Virus record (IMG/VR): IMGVR_UViG_3300044637_000783 | Location: 1 to 46,959 of that record | DNA from: a virus | Length of the DNA: 46,959 bases | Direction: 5' to 3' (one strand) | In this document: positions 23,695 to 32,874 of the stretch, in pieces | Numbering within the stretch: the stretch's first letter is position 1 | Layout: each line of letters starts with the position of its first letter | Notes under the pieces: generated by a model | Databases searched by the model: none | Told to the model about the DNA's origin: nothing | Seen by the model: only the letters and a program-made list of their open reading frames with translations | Translations under genes and position numbers: made by a program

Positions 23695-25446
23695 ATGGAA
23701 ACAAAGATTCCCGAAATTGAGGCTAGAAATATACTTTCAACATATGAAGGTTCTAATAATCAATTATTAGATTGGAAAAGAAAATTTAAAGATGTTAAGA
23801 ATTTTAAGTTAACGAGACCCCAATCTGAATATGTACAGAAATATCATGAAGTAACTCCAAAAATTGCCAGAAAACATATTAACATTGTTAGTACTTTCGG
23901 TGAAAAGATAATGGAGGATAGGTTATTAACAACTCCACCGACCAAAATTTGGTGTGAAAAATTATTATGTGAATCAGATAAGGCGTTTCATATATGGGGT
24001 AAGGTTTTAGAAATTGACCAATTAAGTGCAATGTGGTTACCAAAAGCGGCGGTTGTTCAAGAAGAAAAAAAATTAGATAGGGTAATTGATTATACCAAAT
24101 ACAATTCAAGACCCCCGATGGACCATCAAAAGATTGCAATTGAAAAATTATTAGCGAACGATAAATTTATTTTAGCGGATGATATGGGTCTTGGTAAAAC
24201 AACATCTGCGGTTATTGCGTCTTTAGAAAGTAAAGCAAGAAAGATACTTATAGTATGTCCCGCATCATTAAAAATAAATTGGGAAAGGGAAATAAAAAAC
24301 TATTCAGATAGAAAAGTTTTAATTGTCGAAGGACGTAAATGGGGTTCTACTTTTGATTTCTACATTATTAATTATGATATTATTAAAAACTACCACACTA
24401 CAGACAAGAGTGAAGATAGCGACGATTATAAATTATTGGTTAATGCCAATTTTGACTTGGCAATCGTAGATGAGGCTCACTATATATCAAATGCCACAGC
24501 AAACAGAACTCGTTTATTAAATGATGTTTTAGAAACAATCCCAAAAGTTTGGTTATTAACTGGTACACCGATGACATCAAGACCAATTAATTATTTCAAT
24601 TTATTAAAGATTGTAGAATCACCATTAGCATTAAATTGGCAATCCTATGTTCGCAGATATTGTAAAGGTTACCAATTCAATGTCGGTAATCGTAAGGTTT
24701 GGAATACAAGTGGTGCAAGTAATTTAGATGAACTTCGTGAACGAACGAAAAATCTTGTTTTACGAAGAATGAAGACTGACATTCTTGACTTACCTGAAAA
24801 AATTGTTACACCAGTGTTTGTTGAATTGACTAGTAAAATGTATGATGAGGAATTAGAAGAATTTACTCGTATTAGTACCGATAAGAAAAATGATGAAACA
24901 ATCACAGTTACGTTAAATCGTTTAATGAAAATTAGACAACTTATTGCTTACGAAAAAATCCCTTATACTTGTGAGTTGATTGACAAGTGTTTAGAACAAG
25001 GTAAAAAGGTAATTGTATTTACAAACTTTACAATGTCATTAGATATGTTACATGAGAAATATAAGAAAGTTTCAGTAACACTTGATGGAAGAATGAATAA
25101 AGATAAGAGACAAGAAAATGTTGATAGATTCCAAACCGAAGATAAAATCAAAGTCTTCATTGGTAATATTAAAGCTGCGGGTGTTGGTATAACATTAACC
25201 TCTGCTGAAGTTGTTATTATGAATGACTTATCATTTGTACCTGCTGACCACTCACAAGGAGAAGATAGAGCATATCGTTATGGTCAACAAAATAGTGTAT
25301 TAGTTTATTATCCCGTTTTTGAAAACACGGTAGAAAAAATAATTTACAATATATTACAAAAGAAAAAGGGGATTATTGACCAAGTAATGGGTGACGGAGA
25401 ATATTCAGAATCCTTTAGTAAGGACTTACTTAAACAACTCTTTTAA
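23695..25446 (+). CDS. SNF2-family DNA helicase/translocase (UvsW-like role)
   Basis: 583 aa superfamily 2 ATPase. Motif I is ADDMGLGKTT at residues 161-170; motif Ia ILIVCPASLKINWEREI at 184-200; motif II VDEAH at 258-262; motif III LLTGTPMTS near 287-295; motif V AAGVGITLTSAEV and motif VI QGEDRAYRYGQ near the C-terminus. The closing SNF2-type 'RaYRyGQ...V.Vyy' pattern is diagnostic. T4 UvsW, a branch-migration helicase, plays the corresponding role and is of similar size (T4 587 aa), but this protein is SNF2-like. The N-terminal 140 residues (no catalytic motifs) could be the branched-DNA domain. One of three rightward genes in the leftward block, overlapping the convergent 69-aa gene by 21 nt. 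Confidence 0.9.
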   Translation: METKIPEIEARNILSTYEGSNNQLLDWKRKFKDVKNFKLTRPQSEYVQKYHEVTPKIARKHINIVSTFGEKIMEDRLLTTPPTKIWCEKLLCESDKAFHIWGKVLEIDQLSAMWLPKAAVVQEEKKLDRVIDYTKYNSRPPMDHQKIAIEKLLANDKFILADDMGLGKTTSAVIASLESKARKILIVCPASLKINWEREIKNYSDRKVLIVEGRKWGSTFDFYIINYDIIKNYHTTDKSEDSDDYKLLVNANFDLAIVDEAHYISNATANRTRLLNDVLETIPKVWLLTGTPMTSRPINYFNLLKIVESPLALNWQSYVRRYCKGYQFNVGNRKVWNTSGASNLDELRERTKNLVLRRMKTDILDLPEKIVTPVFVELTSKMYDEELEEFTRISTDKKNDETITVTLNRLMKIRQLIAYEKIPYTCELIDKCLEQGKKVIVFTNFTMSLDMLHEKYKKVSVTLDGRMNKDKRQENVDRFQTEDKIKVFIGNIKAAGVGITLTSAEVVIMNDLSFVPADHSQGEDRAYRYGQQNSVLVYYPVFENTVEKIIYNILQKKKGIIDQVMGDGEYSESFSKDLLKQLF

Positions 25447-25635
25447 CTCACCAATTTTTTTATCCAATAAAGAATCCAACTCCTTATCTTCATAATCCGA
25501 TACGTTAACAACTATTGTTTTTTCAGGTTCATTAAAGTTGACGTAGTTCCCGCCTTCCTCTTTTTGATATGTAAAAACAATATTATTTATTCCACAAAGG
25601 ATTAATAGTTCATTTAGTTTATTCGTTGTAGTCAT
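25426..25635 (-). CDS. Small acidic hypothetical protein, 69 aa
   Basis: Not recognised. Small alpha/beta layout: helix NKLNELLILCGI, strands NIVFTYQ and KTIVVNVSDY, then a charged helix KELDSLLDKKIGELKELF. Its 3' end overlaps the end of the convergent helicase gene by 21 nt. ATG start at 25633-25635, no late-type box on its strand and no Shine-Dalgarno. A real gene is favoured by composition and by filling the gap between two rightward genes. Confidence 0.55.
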   Translation of the reverse strand: MTTTNKLNELLILCGINNIVFTYQKEEGGNYVNFNEPEKTIVVNVSDYEDKELDSLLDKKIGELKELFK

Positions 25636-25651
25636 AATACCAAAAATAAAC

Positions 25652-25659
25652 TATTTATT
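25652..25659 (+). promoter_or_regulatory. Late-type box TATTTATT before the gp13-like neck gene
   Basis: Plus strand AACTATTTATTG, 15 nt before the ATG at 25675. Confidence 0.5.
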
Positions 25660-25674
25660 GAAATATACCAAATT

Positions 25675-26790
25675 ATGGCTACAATTATTTCACAATCTGA
25701 AAAGGACAAATTATATACACAGGTTTTTCACCTATTGGGGATGCCCGTTCGTGGCATTGAACTTACTGAAGAACAAATGGATACTTTTTTAGAGTTTTCC
25801 TTGTCTGAATATGAACAATACGTTAGTGATTGGTTGATTGAATCTCAATGGTCCGCATTGGCCGGATTAGATGTTGATACACAATCCCTTTCTAGAGCGT
25901 TTACTACAAGAAGTTTAGATTATGAGACACAATACACTTATTCATATTCCAAAATAGTTGGTTTACAGGCCGGTGGTGATAACGAACTTAAAAAAGATTT
26001 TTTTACCCTTACAGGTGGTACACAAACATATGAAATACCTGCTGGTCGTGAAATAAACGAACTATTATGGTTTACAAGAGCCGAGTTAACCGATTCAATC
26101 GTTGACCCGTTTTTAGGTGGTTTCGGTGGTCTTGGAGGTGTTGGTTTTGGTGGTGTGGGAGGATTTGCTCAGGTTGGGTCTTCAGGTTCATACTTTATGT
26201 TACCAGCTTTTGACCTTCTTTTAAGAATGCAAGATAGAAGTATTAAAAATAGAATAATTGGTGGGGATTTAACATATAGGATTACTGCGGGACCTGAAGG
26301 TAAAAAATATATTCACTTATACAACGTGCCTGGTGGAAAATACGATTTTGGTAATAACGCTAATAAAAACTATCAAGTATGGTATTGGTATTATGATACC
26401 ATGGATAGAGACACTTGTCTACAAAAAAACAAAGATGTTATTAAATTACCTTCTGATGTTATGACCGAAGAACTTACTTGGGATAAGTTAAATAAACCAT
26501 CTCAAAATTGGGTAAGAAAATACCTAATAGGTTATTCTAAAGAAGGATTAGGTCGTATTTGGGGTAAATTCTCAGGTGATTTACAAGTTCCTGACAGTGC
26601 TGTTAAATTAGATTATAGTTCTTTATTGACTGAAGGTAAAGACGAAAGAATGAAATTGGTTGAGGAACTTATGGCTAGATTAGAAAGACTCCGCCCTGAA
26701 AAAATTCTTGAAAGAAAAGGTTCAGAAGCGGAGAATTTAAATAAAGCACTTAAGTTTAGAGCAATGCCAAGTCCGTTTAATGTAATCTAA
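25675..26790 (+). CDS. Neck protein, gp13-like
   Basis: 371 aa. The N-terminus matches the gp13-type neck signature: FHLLGMPVRGIELTEEQMDT, then FLEFSLSEYEQYVSDW, a small helical bundle that closes the head portal. Further conserved pieces are GGTQTYEIPAGREINELLWF, ASYS-like strand text at 195-230 and a C-terminal WDKLNKPSQNWVRKYLIGYS then KEGLGRIWGKFSGDLQVPDS. An unusual Gly-rich loop (residues about 146-172, GGFGGLGGVGFGGVGG) interrupts the middle. T4 gp13 is 309 aa. Its stop codon overlaps that of the convergent DNA polymerase gene by 2-3 bases. A late-type box lies 15 nt before the ATG. Function inferred from motif and context. Confidence 0.65.
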   Translation: MATIISQSEKDKLYTQVFHLLGMPVRGIELTEEQMDTFLEFSLSEYEQYVSDWLIESQWSALAGLDVDTQSLSRAFTTRSLDYETQYTYSYSKIVGLQAGGDNELKKDFFTLTGGTQTYEIPAGREINELLWFTRAELTDSIVDPFLGGFGGLGGVGFGGVGGFAQVGSSGSYFMLPAFDLLLRMQDRSIKNRIIGGDLTYRITAGPEGKKYIHLYNVPGGKYDFGNNANKNYQVWYWYYDTMDRDTCLQKNKDVIKLPSDVMTEELTWDKLNKPSQNWVRKYLIGYSKEGLGRIWGKFSGDLQVPDSAVKLDYSSLLTEGKDERMKLVEELMARLERLRPEKILERKGSEAENLNKALKFRAMPSPFNVI

Positions 26791-29690
26791 ACTTCTATTG
26801 CGTGGTAAGCGTAATCGTGTCCATCATTTTCAATGATTTCATCCTCATTACTGATTGTACTTTCAGCTTGTAGTGATACCACTTTTCTATTATGTTCCAC
26901 CCAATTTTGGTCAACTAATTTTAGACTATCTTCAACATACATAAAATAAGGATCTCTACCCACTCTATTCCAAAAAATAACTTCACTATCTGAAAGTGTC
27001 ATTACCTCATCAAACTTATCTTGTCCACTTTCTTTTAATGGATAACCATTAACAAGTTCACATTGTAATTTAGTAAAGTATTGTCTATCCTTTGGGTCTT
27101 CAATAAGAATATCTTCTCTAATGTTTGGGTTAAATGCAACCAATAAAGGCTCAACACGTTTGTTAAAATTACTAAGATAACGAGGAACGTTATAATCACC
27201 TTTTAAATCGGGATTATTTGTAATTTCCTTTTCATCAATCATGTAACAATTAACATTTATAACTGCGTGGTCTTTCGGCATTTCACTACCAATACTTTCA
27301 AAATACTCAATCATTTCCTTTTTTGTCCATCTAGTTTTTCTTTCCACATCTCCAGATGATTTTTTTATACCATTATTAACATAGTATATTGTATCACCTA
27401 AACCGGCAGGATAATCATTTTGAATTATTAATTCCATGTGTGCTTGACGAGACATTAAAGAACCTGATTTAGTTGTTTTTTGTACGTGTTTTTTATATTC
27501 ATTAATAGATTGTTTAACACGAGCTTTATTTGCAATTTTAGATAATGGTATTTCTTTATTATATATTTTTTCTACGTAATTGTAATATAGTTCCACAAAA
27601 GAATGTCCGTCACCATTTAACAAATATTTAAAACCTTCATCCAAAAATTCAACAATATATGTTTGTAATTTTTTTGATTTAATTGTGTTACCTGTTAATT
27701 TAATTTTCTCCTTGCCTTTCTTAATTAATTTAATAATATAATTCTTACGAGATACGTTAATGCAAGATGGTGCGGTGTAGTCAATATCTAAACCCATTTC
27801 ACCTCTCATGAATATGTCATTGAACTCTGCGGTGTGAGCTTCAATACCTTTATATTCTTTACCTTCTATTACTAATTCATTTAAACCTTTACCAACATAC
27901 ACAGCGTCTAATGCACTATCAGGTGTTTCAAAGTTCACACCGTCCGTGTCCATTACAAGAGGTTTATAACCCTTTTGCATATAGAACATAATCATCATAC
28001 GTAAACACTGACGACCAATGCAAGTAATAGTTTCACCTGAATCCATTTCCCCCCAAGGGAATACGTGTGGTGCAGATAATGAACCAAAATATGCATTAAT
28101 AAAAATCTTAATTGGTAATTGTTTACGGTCGTACATTTCAGCAGCAACAGGGTCGCTATCTTTTAATTCACTGGCAAGATGCTTATATTTAATACGAATG
28201 TTACGGAAATATTTCAACATCGATTTTTGTACTCCCATGACATCACACGCGGGAAATACATCATACACTAATTGAATTGATGGGTAGAGCGATGAGTAGT
28301 CAAATTTAACAATATTCTTTGCATAACCAACATTTAATAAACGAGATAATCCACCAGTAAAGGCTCGTTTCTCATCTTTAGATGGTACTGCTAAATTATT
28401 TTCATAAGACCAAGCTAACATAATGATTTTCCATAATGTTGCCGTACCCATTGTTGCAATCCTTTCATAAGTTGTTGGTACAAGTTTTGACAATAAAAAT
28501 GTTGATTGAGAAAATGAATCGTCTACAACCATTGTCTCATAAAGGTCATCATCAAGATATTGCTCAACAATTTTCCTACCTGGCCATATCTCAAACTTGC
28601 CAGGATATTTTCGTAATAAATCTTCGGTACCTGGCTCACCTATTTGTTTATATCCACCTGTTTTTGGATTTACATAATAACTTTCATTATCTAGATATAT
28701 TTTTGATATTTTACTACCTTCAACATACACACGATTAGGTTTTTCTTTTTCCAAATATGTGGTAATGTATTTCAAACCCCATGATTTAATTTCAGAATTG
28801 ATTGCTTGAGCACGTCGTACTGAATGTGCAATATCAATGATATTAAAACCCCAAATAATATGTTGTTTATATGGCTCAACTTCATTTGCCAATTTTAACA
28901 TTCCCTCTTTTTCTTTCATTCCTTGGGACGTGAAAATTTGAGTCATTCCATCAACATCAACACCAAGAATTTCCGCACGTTTTAATATGAATGGCCAATC
29001 AAAAAATGCGGAGTTGTAACCAGCAATGATTGTTGGTTTTAAGTCCCTTATATATTGGAAAAATCTTTCAATACATTTTTTTTCTCCGTCTTCCCCAAAG
29101 GCGGGAATTGTTACGTTTAAACCACGATTATCTTTAACCCCAATTAATATAATAACACAAGTTTCAGGGTCAAGACCTGTGGTTTCAATATCAAATACAA
29201 ATCGATTAACACCACCATAATCATCAATACCTTTGAATAATCTTTTTTTCGTTTGAACAAGATATTGTTCTACCGGTGATAAAACCGTAAAATGTTGTCT
29301 ATATTTTTCATCCCACGGATTAATACCACCCATTCTGAAAAATGAAATTAAATCGGTATACGATTTAAGACTTTTTACCAAATATTTCATACCCGACTCA
29401 AGTCGTTCATCTCCATGAGTATCTAATTTTTCAATTAGAATACCAAATTCACCCATACGTTTTTTTTGTATGGATTTTGAATTATTGTAAAAACCTAAAC
29501 CTGATAAATCACCAACCCACATAAACGGGGTAAATGAATCTGATTTTACAATCTTTCCCTTTTCGGGGTCCTGAATAATTTTGTAAATTGTGTTGGTGGG
29601 GTAGTCGTATTCGACTCCGACAATGAACTCTTCGGGGTCGCCACCGTTAAGGAAGTTTTCTATAACTTCCTGAGAGATAACTTCTTTCAT
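26787..29690 (-). CDS. Family B DNA polymerase, gp43-like
   Basis: 967 aa (T4 gp43 898). Proofreading exonuclease: Exo I FDIET at 166-170 (D167, E169), Exo II GYNSAFFDWPF at 224-234 (D231), Exo III YLDDD at 378-382. Polymerase: motif A DYSSLYPS at 464-471, motif B K528-IFI-N532-A-Y-F-G536 (usual form KxxxNSxYG), motif C DTDG at 581-584 (usual form DTDS). The C-terminal 250 residues form the thumb with a Lys-rich block. By family role it is the replicative polymerase, working with the gp32-like protein and sliding clamp. It lies between fibre genes and neck genes, convergent with the neck gene. No late-type box precedes it; a small hairpin is at 29723-29737. Confidence 0.96.
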   Translation of the reverse strand: MKEVISQEVIENFLNGGDPEEFIVGVEYDYPTNTIYKIIQDPEKGKIVKSDSFTPFMWVGDLSGLGFYNNSKSIQKKRMGEFGILIEKLDTHGDERLESGMKYLVKSLKSYTDLISFFRMGGINPWDEKYRQHFTVLSPVEQYLVQTKKRLFKGIDDYGGVNRFVFDIETTGLDPETCVIILIGVKDNRGLNVTIPAFGEDGEKKCIERFFQYIRDLKPTIIAGYNSAFFDWPFILKRAEILGVDVDGMTQIFTSQGMKEKEGMLKLANEVEPYKQHIIWGFNIIDIAHSVRRAQAINSEIKSWGLKYITTYLEKEKPNRVYVEGSKISKIYLDNESYYVNPKTGGYKQIGEPGTEDLLRKYPGKFEIWPGRKIVEQYLDDDLYETMVVDDSFSQSTFLLSKLVPTTYERIATMGTATLWKIIMLAWSYENNLAVPSKDEKRAFTGGLSRLLNVGYAKNIVKFDYSSLYPSIQLVYDVFPACDVMGVQKSMLKYFRNIRIKYKHLASELKDSDPVAAEMYDRKQLPIKIFINAYFGSLSAPHVFPWGEMDSGETITCIGRQCLRMMIMFYMQKGYKPLVMDTDGVNFETPDSALDAVYVGKGLNELVIEGKEYKGIEAHTAEFNDIFMRGEMGLDIDYTAPSCINVSRKNYIIKLIKKGKEKIKLTGNTIKSKKLQTYIVEFLDEGFKYLLNGDGHSFVELYYNYVEKIYNKEIPLSKIANKARVKQSINEYKKHVQKTTKSGSLMSRQAHMELIIQNDYPAGLGDTIYYVNNGIKKSSGDVERKTRWTKKEMIEYFESIGSEMPKDHAVINVNCYMIDEKEITNNPDLKGDYNVPRYLSNFNKRVEPLLVAFNPNIREDILIEDPKDRQYFTKLQCELVNGYPLKESGQDKFDEVMTLSDSEVIFWNRVGRDPYFMYVEDSLKLVDQNWVEHNRKVVSLQAESTISNEDEIIENDGHDYAYHAIEV

Positions 29691-29722
29691 CTTATAATTT
29701 TTTTAAATGTGACGTATTAGCT

Positions 29723-29737
29723 TACTGAAAATCAGTA
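29723..29737 (-). promoter_or_regulatory. Small hairpin in the polymerase leader
   Basis: TACTGA-AAA-TCAGTA forms a 6-bp perfect stem with a 3-nt loop, 33 nt upstream of the polymerase ATG, without a T-run. T4 gp43 represses its own translation through a leader hairpin; the position here is farther from the start, so this role is only a possibility. Confidence 0.3.
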
Positions 29738-29781
29738 GTTTGCCTTGTTTTCATCTGTAAATATAAGAATTAAAATCGGTA

Positions 29782-30150
29782 TTAAAAAATGTTGATGTAT
29801 AATTTTTCTTTAACGGGTAATATCAATTTTGTTGTTGGGTTTCCGTTTGTGTCTAAAAATTGTATAGTTATTTTACCCTCAAATTTACCCATTTCTGAAG
29901 TTTGGGTTTCAGTAAATCTATGTGTAATATAATATTCCTCGGTTGTTTGGTTATATAATTTTGTTCTCGTTGTCACTAAACAATCACTATTCAATATTAC
30001 GGGTTCCCCTGTTTTAACGTCAGACATTTCAAATGTGATGTCTGCACTTTCGAGCATATCATTAAATGATGATTTGTCGTTTTTACCGTCATCAATCATC
30101 CTCATTTTTAATATTGGGTCAGATGCCCCTTGTCTTATAAAGAATTCCAT
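29782..30150 (-). CDS. Small baseplate/appendage beta-protein (BppU-like N-domain?)
   Basis: 122 aa. The text FIRQGASDPILKMRMIDDGK then FNDMLESADITFEMSDVKTG and a closing KLILPVKEKLYINIF resembles the Ig-like N-terminal domain of receptor-binding baseplate upper proteins: 'i.qG...p.l...l.d....f.l..a.i.F.i.d..tg...i'. The whole protein would be one such domain, used as an adaptor that attaches fibres. It follows the adhesin genes leftward and precedes polymerase. A TATTTATA box lies 4 nt before the ATG. Assignment is by pattern; an unrelated capsid-decorating domain is possible. Confidence 0.5.
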   Translation of the reverse strand: MEFFIRQGASDPILKMRMIDDGKNDKSSFNDMLESADITFEMSDVKTGEPVILNSDCLVTTRTKLYNQTTEEYYITHRFTETQTSEMGKFEGKITIQFLDTNGNPTTKLILPVKEKLYINIF

Positions 30151-30154
30151 ATGT

Positions 30155-30162
30155 TATAAATA
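30155..30162 (-). promoter_or_regulatory. Late-type box TATTTATA before the 122-aa gene
   Basis: Minus strand CAATATTTATAACAT then ATG; 4-nt gap, which would give a leaderless transcript. Confidence 0.5.
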
Positions 30163-30180
30163 TTGTTTTTTTAATATTAT

Positions 30181-31344
30181 TTATCCTCTAAATGTTATTG
30201 TTATTGGTAAATTCTTTACAAATGGATTAGGTGAATCTTGTGTTTGTGTTACTCCGCCTGTCTCAGATATAATAAATGTATTATATGTTGGTTGATTAAA
30301 TATATAGTTAAAACCCGGAGCAAGTGAATATCTTGCGGTGTTCGAACCTTGTGTTAATGACACTGTACCTCCATTATCTTTAATGCTTTGAAATAATGAT
30401 AAATAATCAACACCCGCACTATTTTTGGTGTTAAAACGAAGTATAACAAATGTATTACTAATAAAATTAGGATTATATGTAACAACTATATCACTAGGCT
30501 GTCCTGTAGGATTATATGTGAAAAGTGATTCACCATTACCATCGAAAGTTGCACTCGTCTGTCCAAAAAATAAACCCTCATCGCCCGTTAAATACCATTC
30601 ACTAGTAACTACCATTGGTGATGTTGGACTTGGCGTCATAGTCATTGTTGGTGTCATTGTTGGTGTCATTGTTGGTGTTTCCGACGGAGTCATCGTTGGT
30701 GTTAAAGTAATGGTAGGTGTAATACTAGGTGTTGGTGTTACTGTATTAGTTGGTGTCATGGTTGGTGTTTCTGATGGGGTCATTGTGGGCGTTTCAGAAG
30801 GAGTTACCGTTGGAGTTTGACTATTTGTTGGTGTTTGAGTTATCGTTTGTGTTGGCGTTTGTGTTGGTGTTTCCGACGGAGTCATCGTTGGAGTTTCACT
30901 TGGTGTTTGAGTTGGTGTTTCCGACGGAGTCATCGTTGGAGTTTCACTTGGTGTTTGAGTTGGTGTTTGAGTAATGGTATTTGTAGGTGTTACCGTATTA
31001 GTTGGTGTTAAACTAATTGTTGGAGTAATACTTGGTGTGGGTGTGTTGGTCGGTGTTACTGTATTTGTTTGTGTTAAAGTAATAGTAGGTGTTTGAGTTG
31101 GAGTTGGTGTTCCGGTAGGTGTAACAGTATTAGTTGGTGTTTGAGTTGGTGTAACAGTATTAGTTGGTGTTTGAGTTGGTGTGGGGGTTGCCGTTCCGGT
31201 TGGTGTCATAGTATTAGTTGGTGTAATACTTTGAGTAAGTATTGGAGTTACAACCGAAGACCAAATTATGTTTCCATTTAAATAAACAAAAGATGGTGTG
31301 TTACCATTAAACTTAATATCTGATGCGTTTGTAAATAAACTCAT
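30181..31344 (-). CDS. Thr/Pro-repeat fibre or adhesin, 387 aa
   Basis: Residues 1-37 form a small N-terminal domain ([17 protein letters not shown]). Residues about 38-240 are a mucin-like low-complexity region made of [19 protein letters not shown]-type units, including an exact 48-nt duplication (30863-30910 / 30911-30958). Residues about 245-387 form a compact beta domain ([51 protein letters not shown]). Such a stalk, rich in Thr and Pro, would be extended and is a plausible O-glycosylation substrate, though no Asp-(S/T)-hydrophobic sequon typical of Bacteroidota is visible in the stalk. Starts 1 nt after the stop of the 110-aa gene, so coupled translation. Likely a tail or head fibre. 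Confidence 0.75.
   Translation of the reverse strand: MSLFTNASDIKFNGNTPSFVYLNGNIIWSSVVTPILTQSITPTNTMTPTGTATPTPTQTPTNTVTPTQTPTNTVTPTGTPTPTQTPTITLTQTNTVTPTNTPTPSITPTISLTPTNTVTPTNTITQTPTQTPSETPTMTPSETPTQTPSETPTMTPSETPTQTPTQTITQTPTNSQTPTVTPSETPTMTPSETPTMTPTNTVTPTPSITPTITLTPTMTPSETPTMTPTMTPTMTMTPSPTSPMVVTSEWYLTGDEGLFFGQTSATFDGNGESLFTYNPTGQPSDIVVTYNPNFISNTFVILRFNTKNSAGVDYLSLFQSIKDNGGTVSLTQGSNTARYSLAPGFNYIFNQPTYNTFIISETGGVTQTQDSPNPFVKNLPITITFRG
30620..31250 (-). repeat. Low-complexity coding repeats (Thr/Pro stalk) with an exact 48-nt tandem copy
   Basis: Imperfect repeats of GGTGT(T/C)-type units across about 630 nt. The clearest is a perfect 48-nt duplication at 30863-30910 and 30911-30958, encoding the 16-residue unit [16 protein letters not shown] twice. 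Recombination between copies could shorten or lengthen the stalk. Confidence 0.85.
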
Positions 31345-31345
31345 T

Positions 31346-31678
31346 TTAATTTATTATAATATACAATGTACCACTAACTGGTGTTATCGATGCATATGAT
31401 GATGATGTAATAGTTTCGAGTTTATTAACGGTATTTGATGACATAATATTACTTCCGTTTACATTTGCACTGCCAGTAACATTTAATGAACCTGTTAACG
31501 ATAAACTACCACTAATATATTGACTACCGGTAAAATAATGTGAACCACTATCAACTAACGTTTGTCTAAGTGTGGATAATGTCGATTTATATGTTGTACC
31601 ACCAAATGCAACCGCGGTAACTCCGGTTAAACTTGGAGCAATTGAACTAGATAGTTCTGTTATTTTTTTTCCTGCCAT
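31346..31678 (-). CDS. Short fibre-type protein with beta-repeat, 110 aa
   Basis: The start [12 protein letters not shown] is the typical attachment-type N-terminus of small phage fibre proteins. Residues about 48-80 are a Gly/Ser/Thr beta-repeat ([20 protein letters not shown]), which usually forms triple beta-helices or long fibres. The C-terminus ([15 protein letters not shown]) is a strand pair. It precedes the Thr/Pro adhesin by 1 nt and follows the 384-aa adhesin, so it belongs to the fibre cluster. A TATTTATT box ends 3 nt before the ATG. Confidence 0.7.
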   Translation of the reverse strand: MAGKKITELSSSIAPSLTGVTAVAFGGTTYKSTLSTLRQTLVDSGSHYFTGSQYISGSLSLTGSLNVTGSANVNGSNIMSSNTVNKLETITSSSYASITPVSGTLYIIIN

Positions 31679-31681
31679 TTA

Positions 31682-31689
31682 AATAAATA
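31682..31689 (-). promoter_or_regulatory. Late-type box TATTTATT before the 110-aa fibre gene
   Basis: Minus strand AACTATTTATTTAA then ATG; 3-nt gap. Confidence 0.45.
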
Positions 31690-31691
31690 GT

Positions 31692-32846
31692 TTAAAATAG
31701 TATGATATCATTATTATTTTCAGTTATTATGTCTTCACCATCCTCTGTCAGTAATGCGTTTGAAAATACACCACTTAATGTGTCTAAACAATCTTCATAA
31801 CATTCAACAATGTCAAAATTTGGTTTTATTTCGGTCAGATAATGGTGTCTTACTCTCGGGAAATTTAATGGTTCTTCAAAATATTTTATTTGATAAACAT
31901 TAAATTGTGTATTCCCTGTATGTAATGATTGTATACCACTGGTTCCTCCACCCCATATTTGTACAATTTTATTTTCAGATTCTCTTAGTGAAGGTATTAT
32001 TTCCTCCCAATCTTTTACTTTATAAATTAAATTTCCATTTAAAAATATCTTTAACGTACCCAACCTTCTCTGTTTTTCTGAAGCCCACTCTCTATTTAAT
32101 TTCTCAATAAATTCATATGTTGGTGTTGCCCCCGATAATACATCTATTGAGTTTGTTATGGTATAGCCAGTTGTTATTTGAGTTGTTGTAGTTCCGGTTG
32201 ATGACCCAGTATAAGAAATAGGGTATGGACCTCTTATTAAATCGTTCCACCCACCGTCGTTTTCAATCTCACAACCTTCGTAGTGTTTATATCTGTCGAA
32301 AGTAATGGTTATATTAAAATCCATTGAAGTACCACCACTACATAAAACAGGGGTTTGTCCTGAAGATATATAATAACTCTCAGTATAACCCGAACTTGAA
32401 TCACATAAACCAGAATACCTATAAGATTCCCATTTTATTCTACGGTCATCCGTAAACGAAAAGGAAAGGTTGTTGTCAGCATAGTTAGATTGTACCGTTT
32501 CCCCACTAATACCCCAATAGTAAAATGTAGTACCACCCGACCAAGGTATATTCTCCTTATTAAAAACAAAATCCAAAGTCCAACCCTTTTCAGTACGTCT
32601 TCTAATGTTGAAATTACATGTATGACCTGTATATCTCTCGTTAATTGGTATTGACCACGGAGTTGTAAAATTGGTATAACATGAAGAATCTATTGTTAAT
32701 CCTGTATATATAATTTCATTTGTTAAATCTAAAACGTCGGAATCATAATTCACGTCTTTTGATAATTCAAAATCATATAATTCGGAAGAATCCAACCTTA
32801 AATCTAATTTTAACCCATAAAAATTTAAAATATTCTGTCTATTCAT
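31692..32846 (-). CDS. Virion adhesin with LamG/jelly-roll-like domain, 384 aa
   Basis: A longer frame begins at an ATG ending 32867, but the ATG at 32844-32846 (protein MNRQNIL...) is preferred: a TATTTATA box ends 5 nt before it, and using the longer start would place that box inside the gene. The body is beta-rich and Ser/Thr/Tyr/Gly-rich: GWTLDFVFNKENIPW, TFYYWGISGETVQSNYA, LSFSFTDDRRIKWESYRYSG, and RRLGTLKIFLNGNLIYKVKD, the last typical of concanavalin/LamG-type strands. The C-terminus LLTEDGEDIITENNNDIILF is a double beta-hairpin found at ends of phage adhesins. Likely receptor-binding or fibre-tip protein; first gene of the leftward fibre unit. Confidence 0.65.
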   Translation of the reverse strand: MNRQNILNFYGLKLDLRLDSSELYDFELSKDVNYDSDVLDLTNEIIYTGLTIDSSCYTNFTTPWSIPINERYTGHTCNFNIRRRTEKGWTLDFVFNKENIPWSGGTTFYYWGISGETVQSNYADNNLSFSFTDDRRIKWESYRYSGLCDSSSGYTESYYISSGQTPVLCSGGTSMDFNITITFDRYKHYEGCEIENDGGWNDLIRGPYPISYTGSSTGTTTTQITTGYTITNSIDVLSGATPTYEFIEKLNREWASEKQRRLGTLKIFLNGNLIYKVKDWEEIIPSLRESENKIVQIWGGGTSGIQSLHTGNTQFNVYQIKYFEEPLNFPRVRHHYLTEIKPNFDIVECYEDCLDTLSGVFSNALLTEDGEDIITENNNDIILF

Positions 32847-32851
32847 GTTTC

Positions 32852-32861
32852 TATAAATATC
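32852..32861 (-). promoter_or_regulatory. Late-type box TATTTATA before the 384-aa adhesin
   Basis: Minus strand GATATTTATAG, 5 nt before the chosen ATG. With the box at 32875-32884 it forms a 10-bp perfect inverted repeat (13-nt spacer) serving two divergent genes. Confidence 0.6.
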
Positions 32862-32874
32862 TTTCATAAGATTT

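Noticed and set aside
30600-31260. CRISPR-like array
   Set aside because: Repeats are contiguous coding units without unique spacers.
30425-31281. Rightward ORFs rich in VGV or Trp/Cys opposite the Thr/Pro stalk
   Set aside because: They are the complement of the repeat codons; the low-complexity composition follows from the repeats.
32847-32867. Longer start (ATG ending 32867) for the 384-aa adhesin
   Set aside because: It would put the TATTTATA box inside the coding region; the ATG ending 32846 has box spacing like its neighbours.
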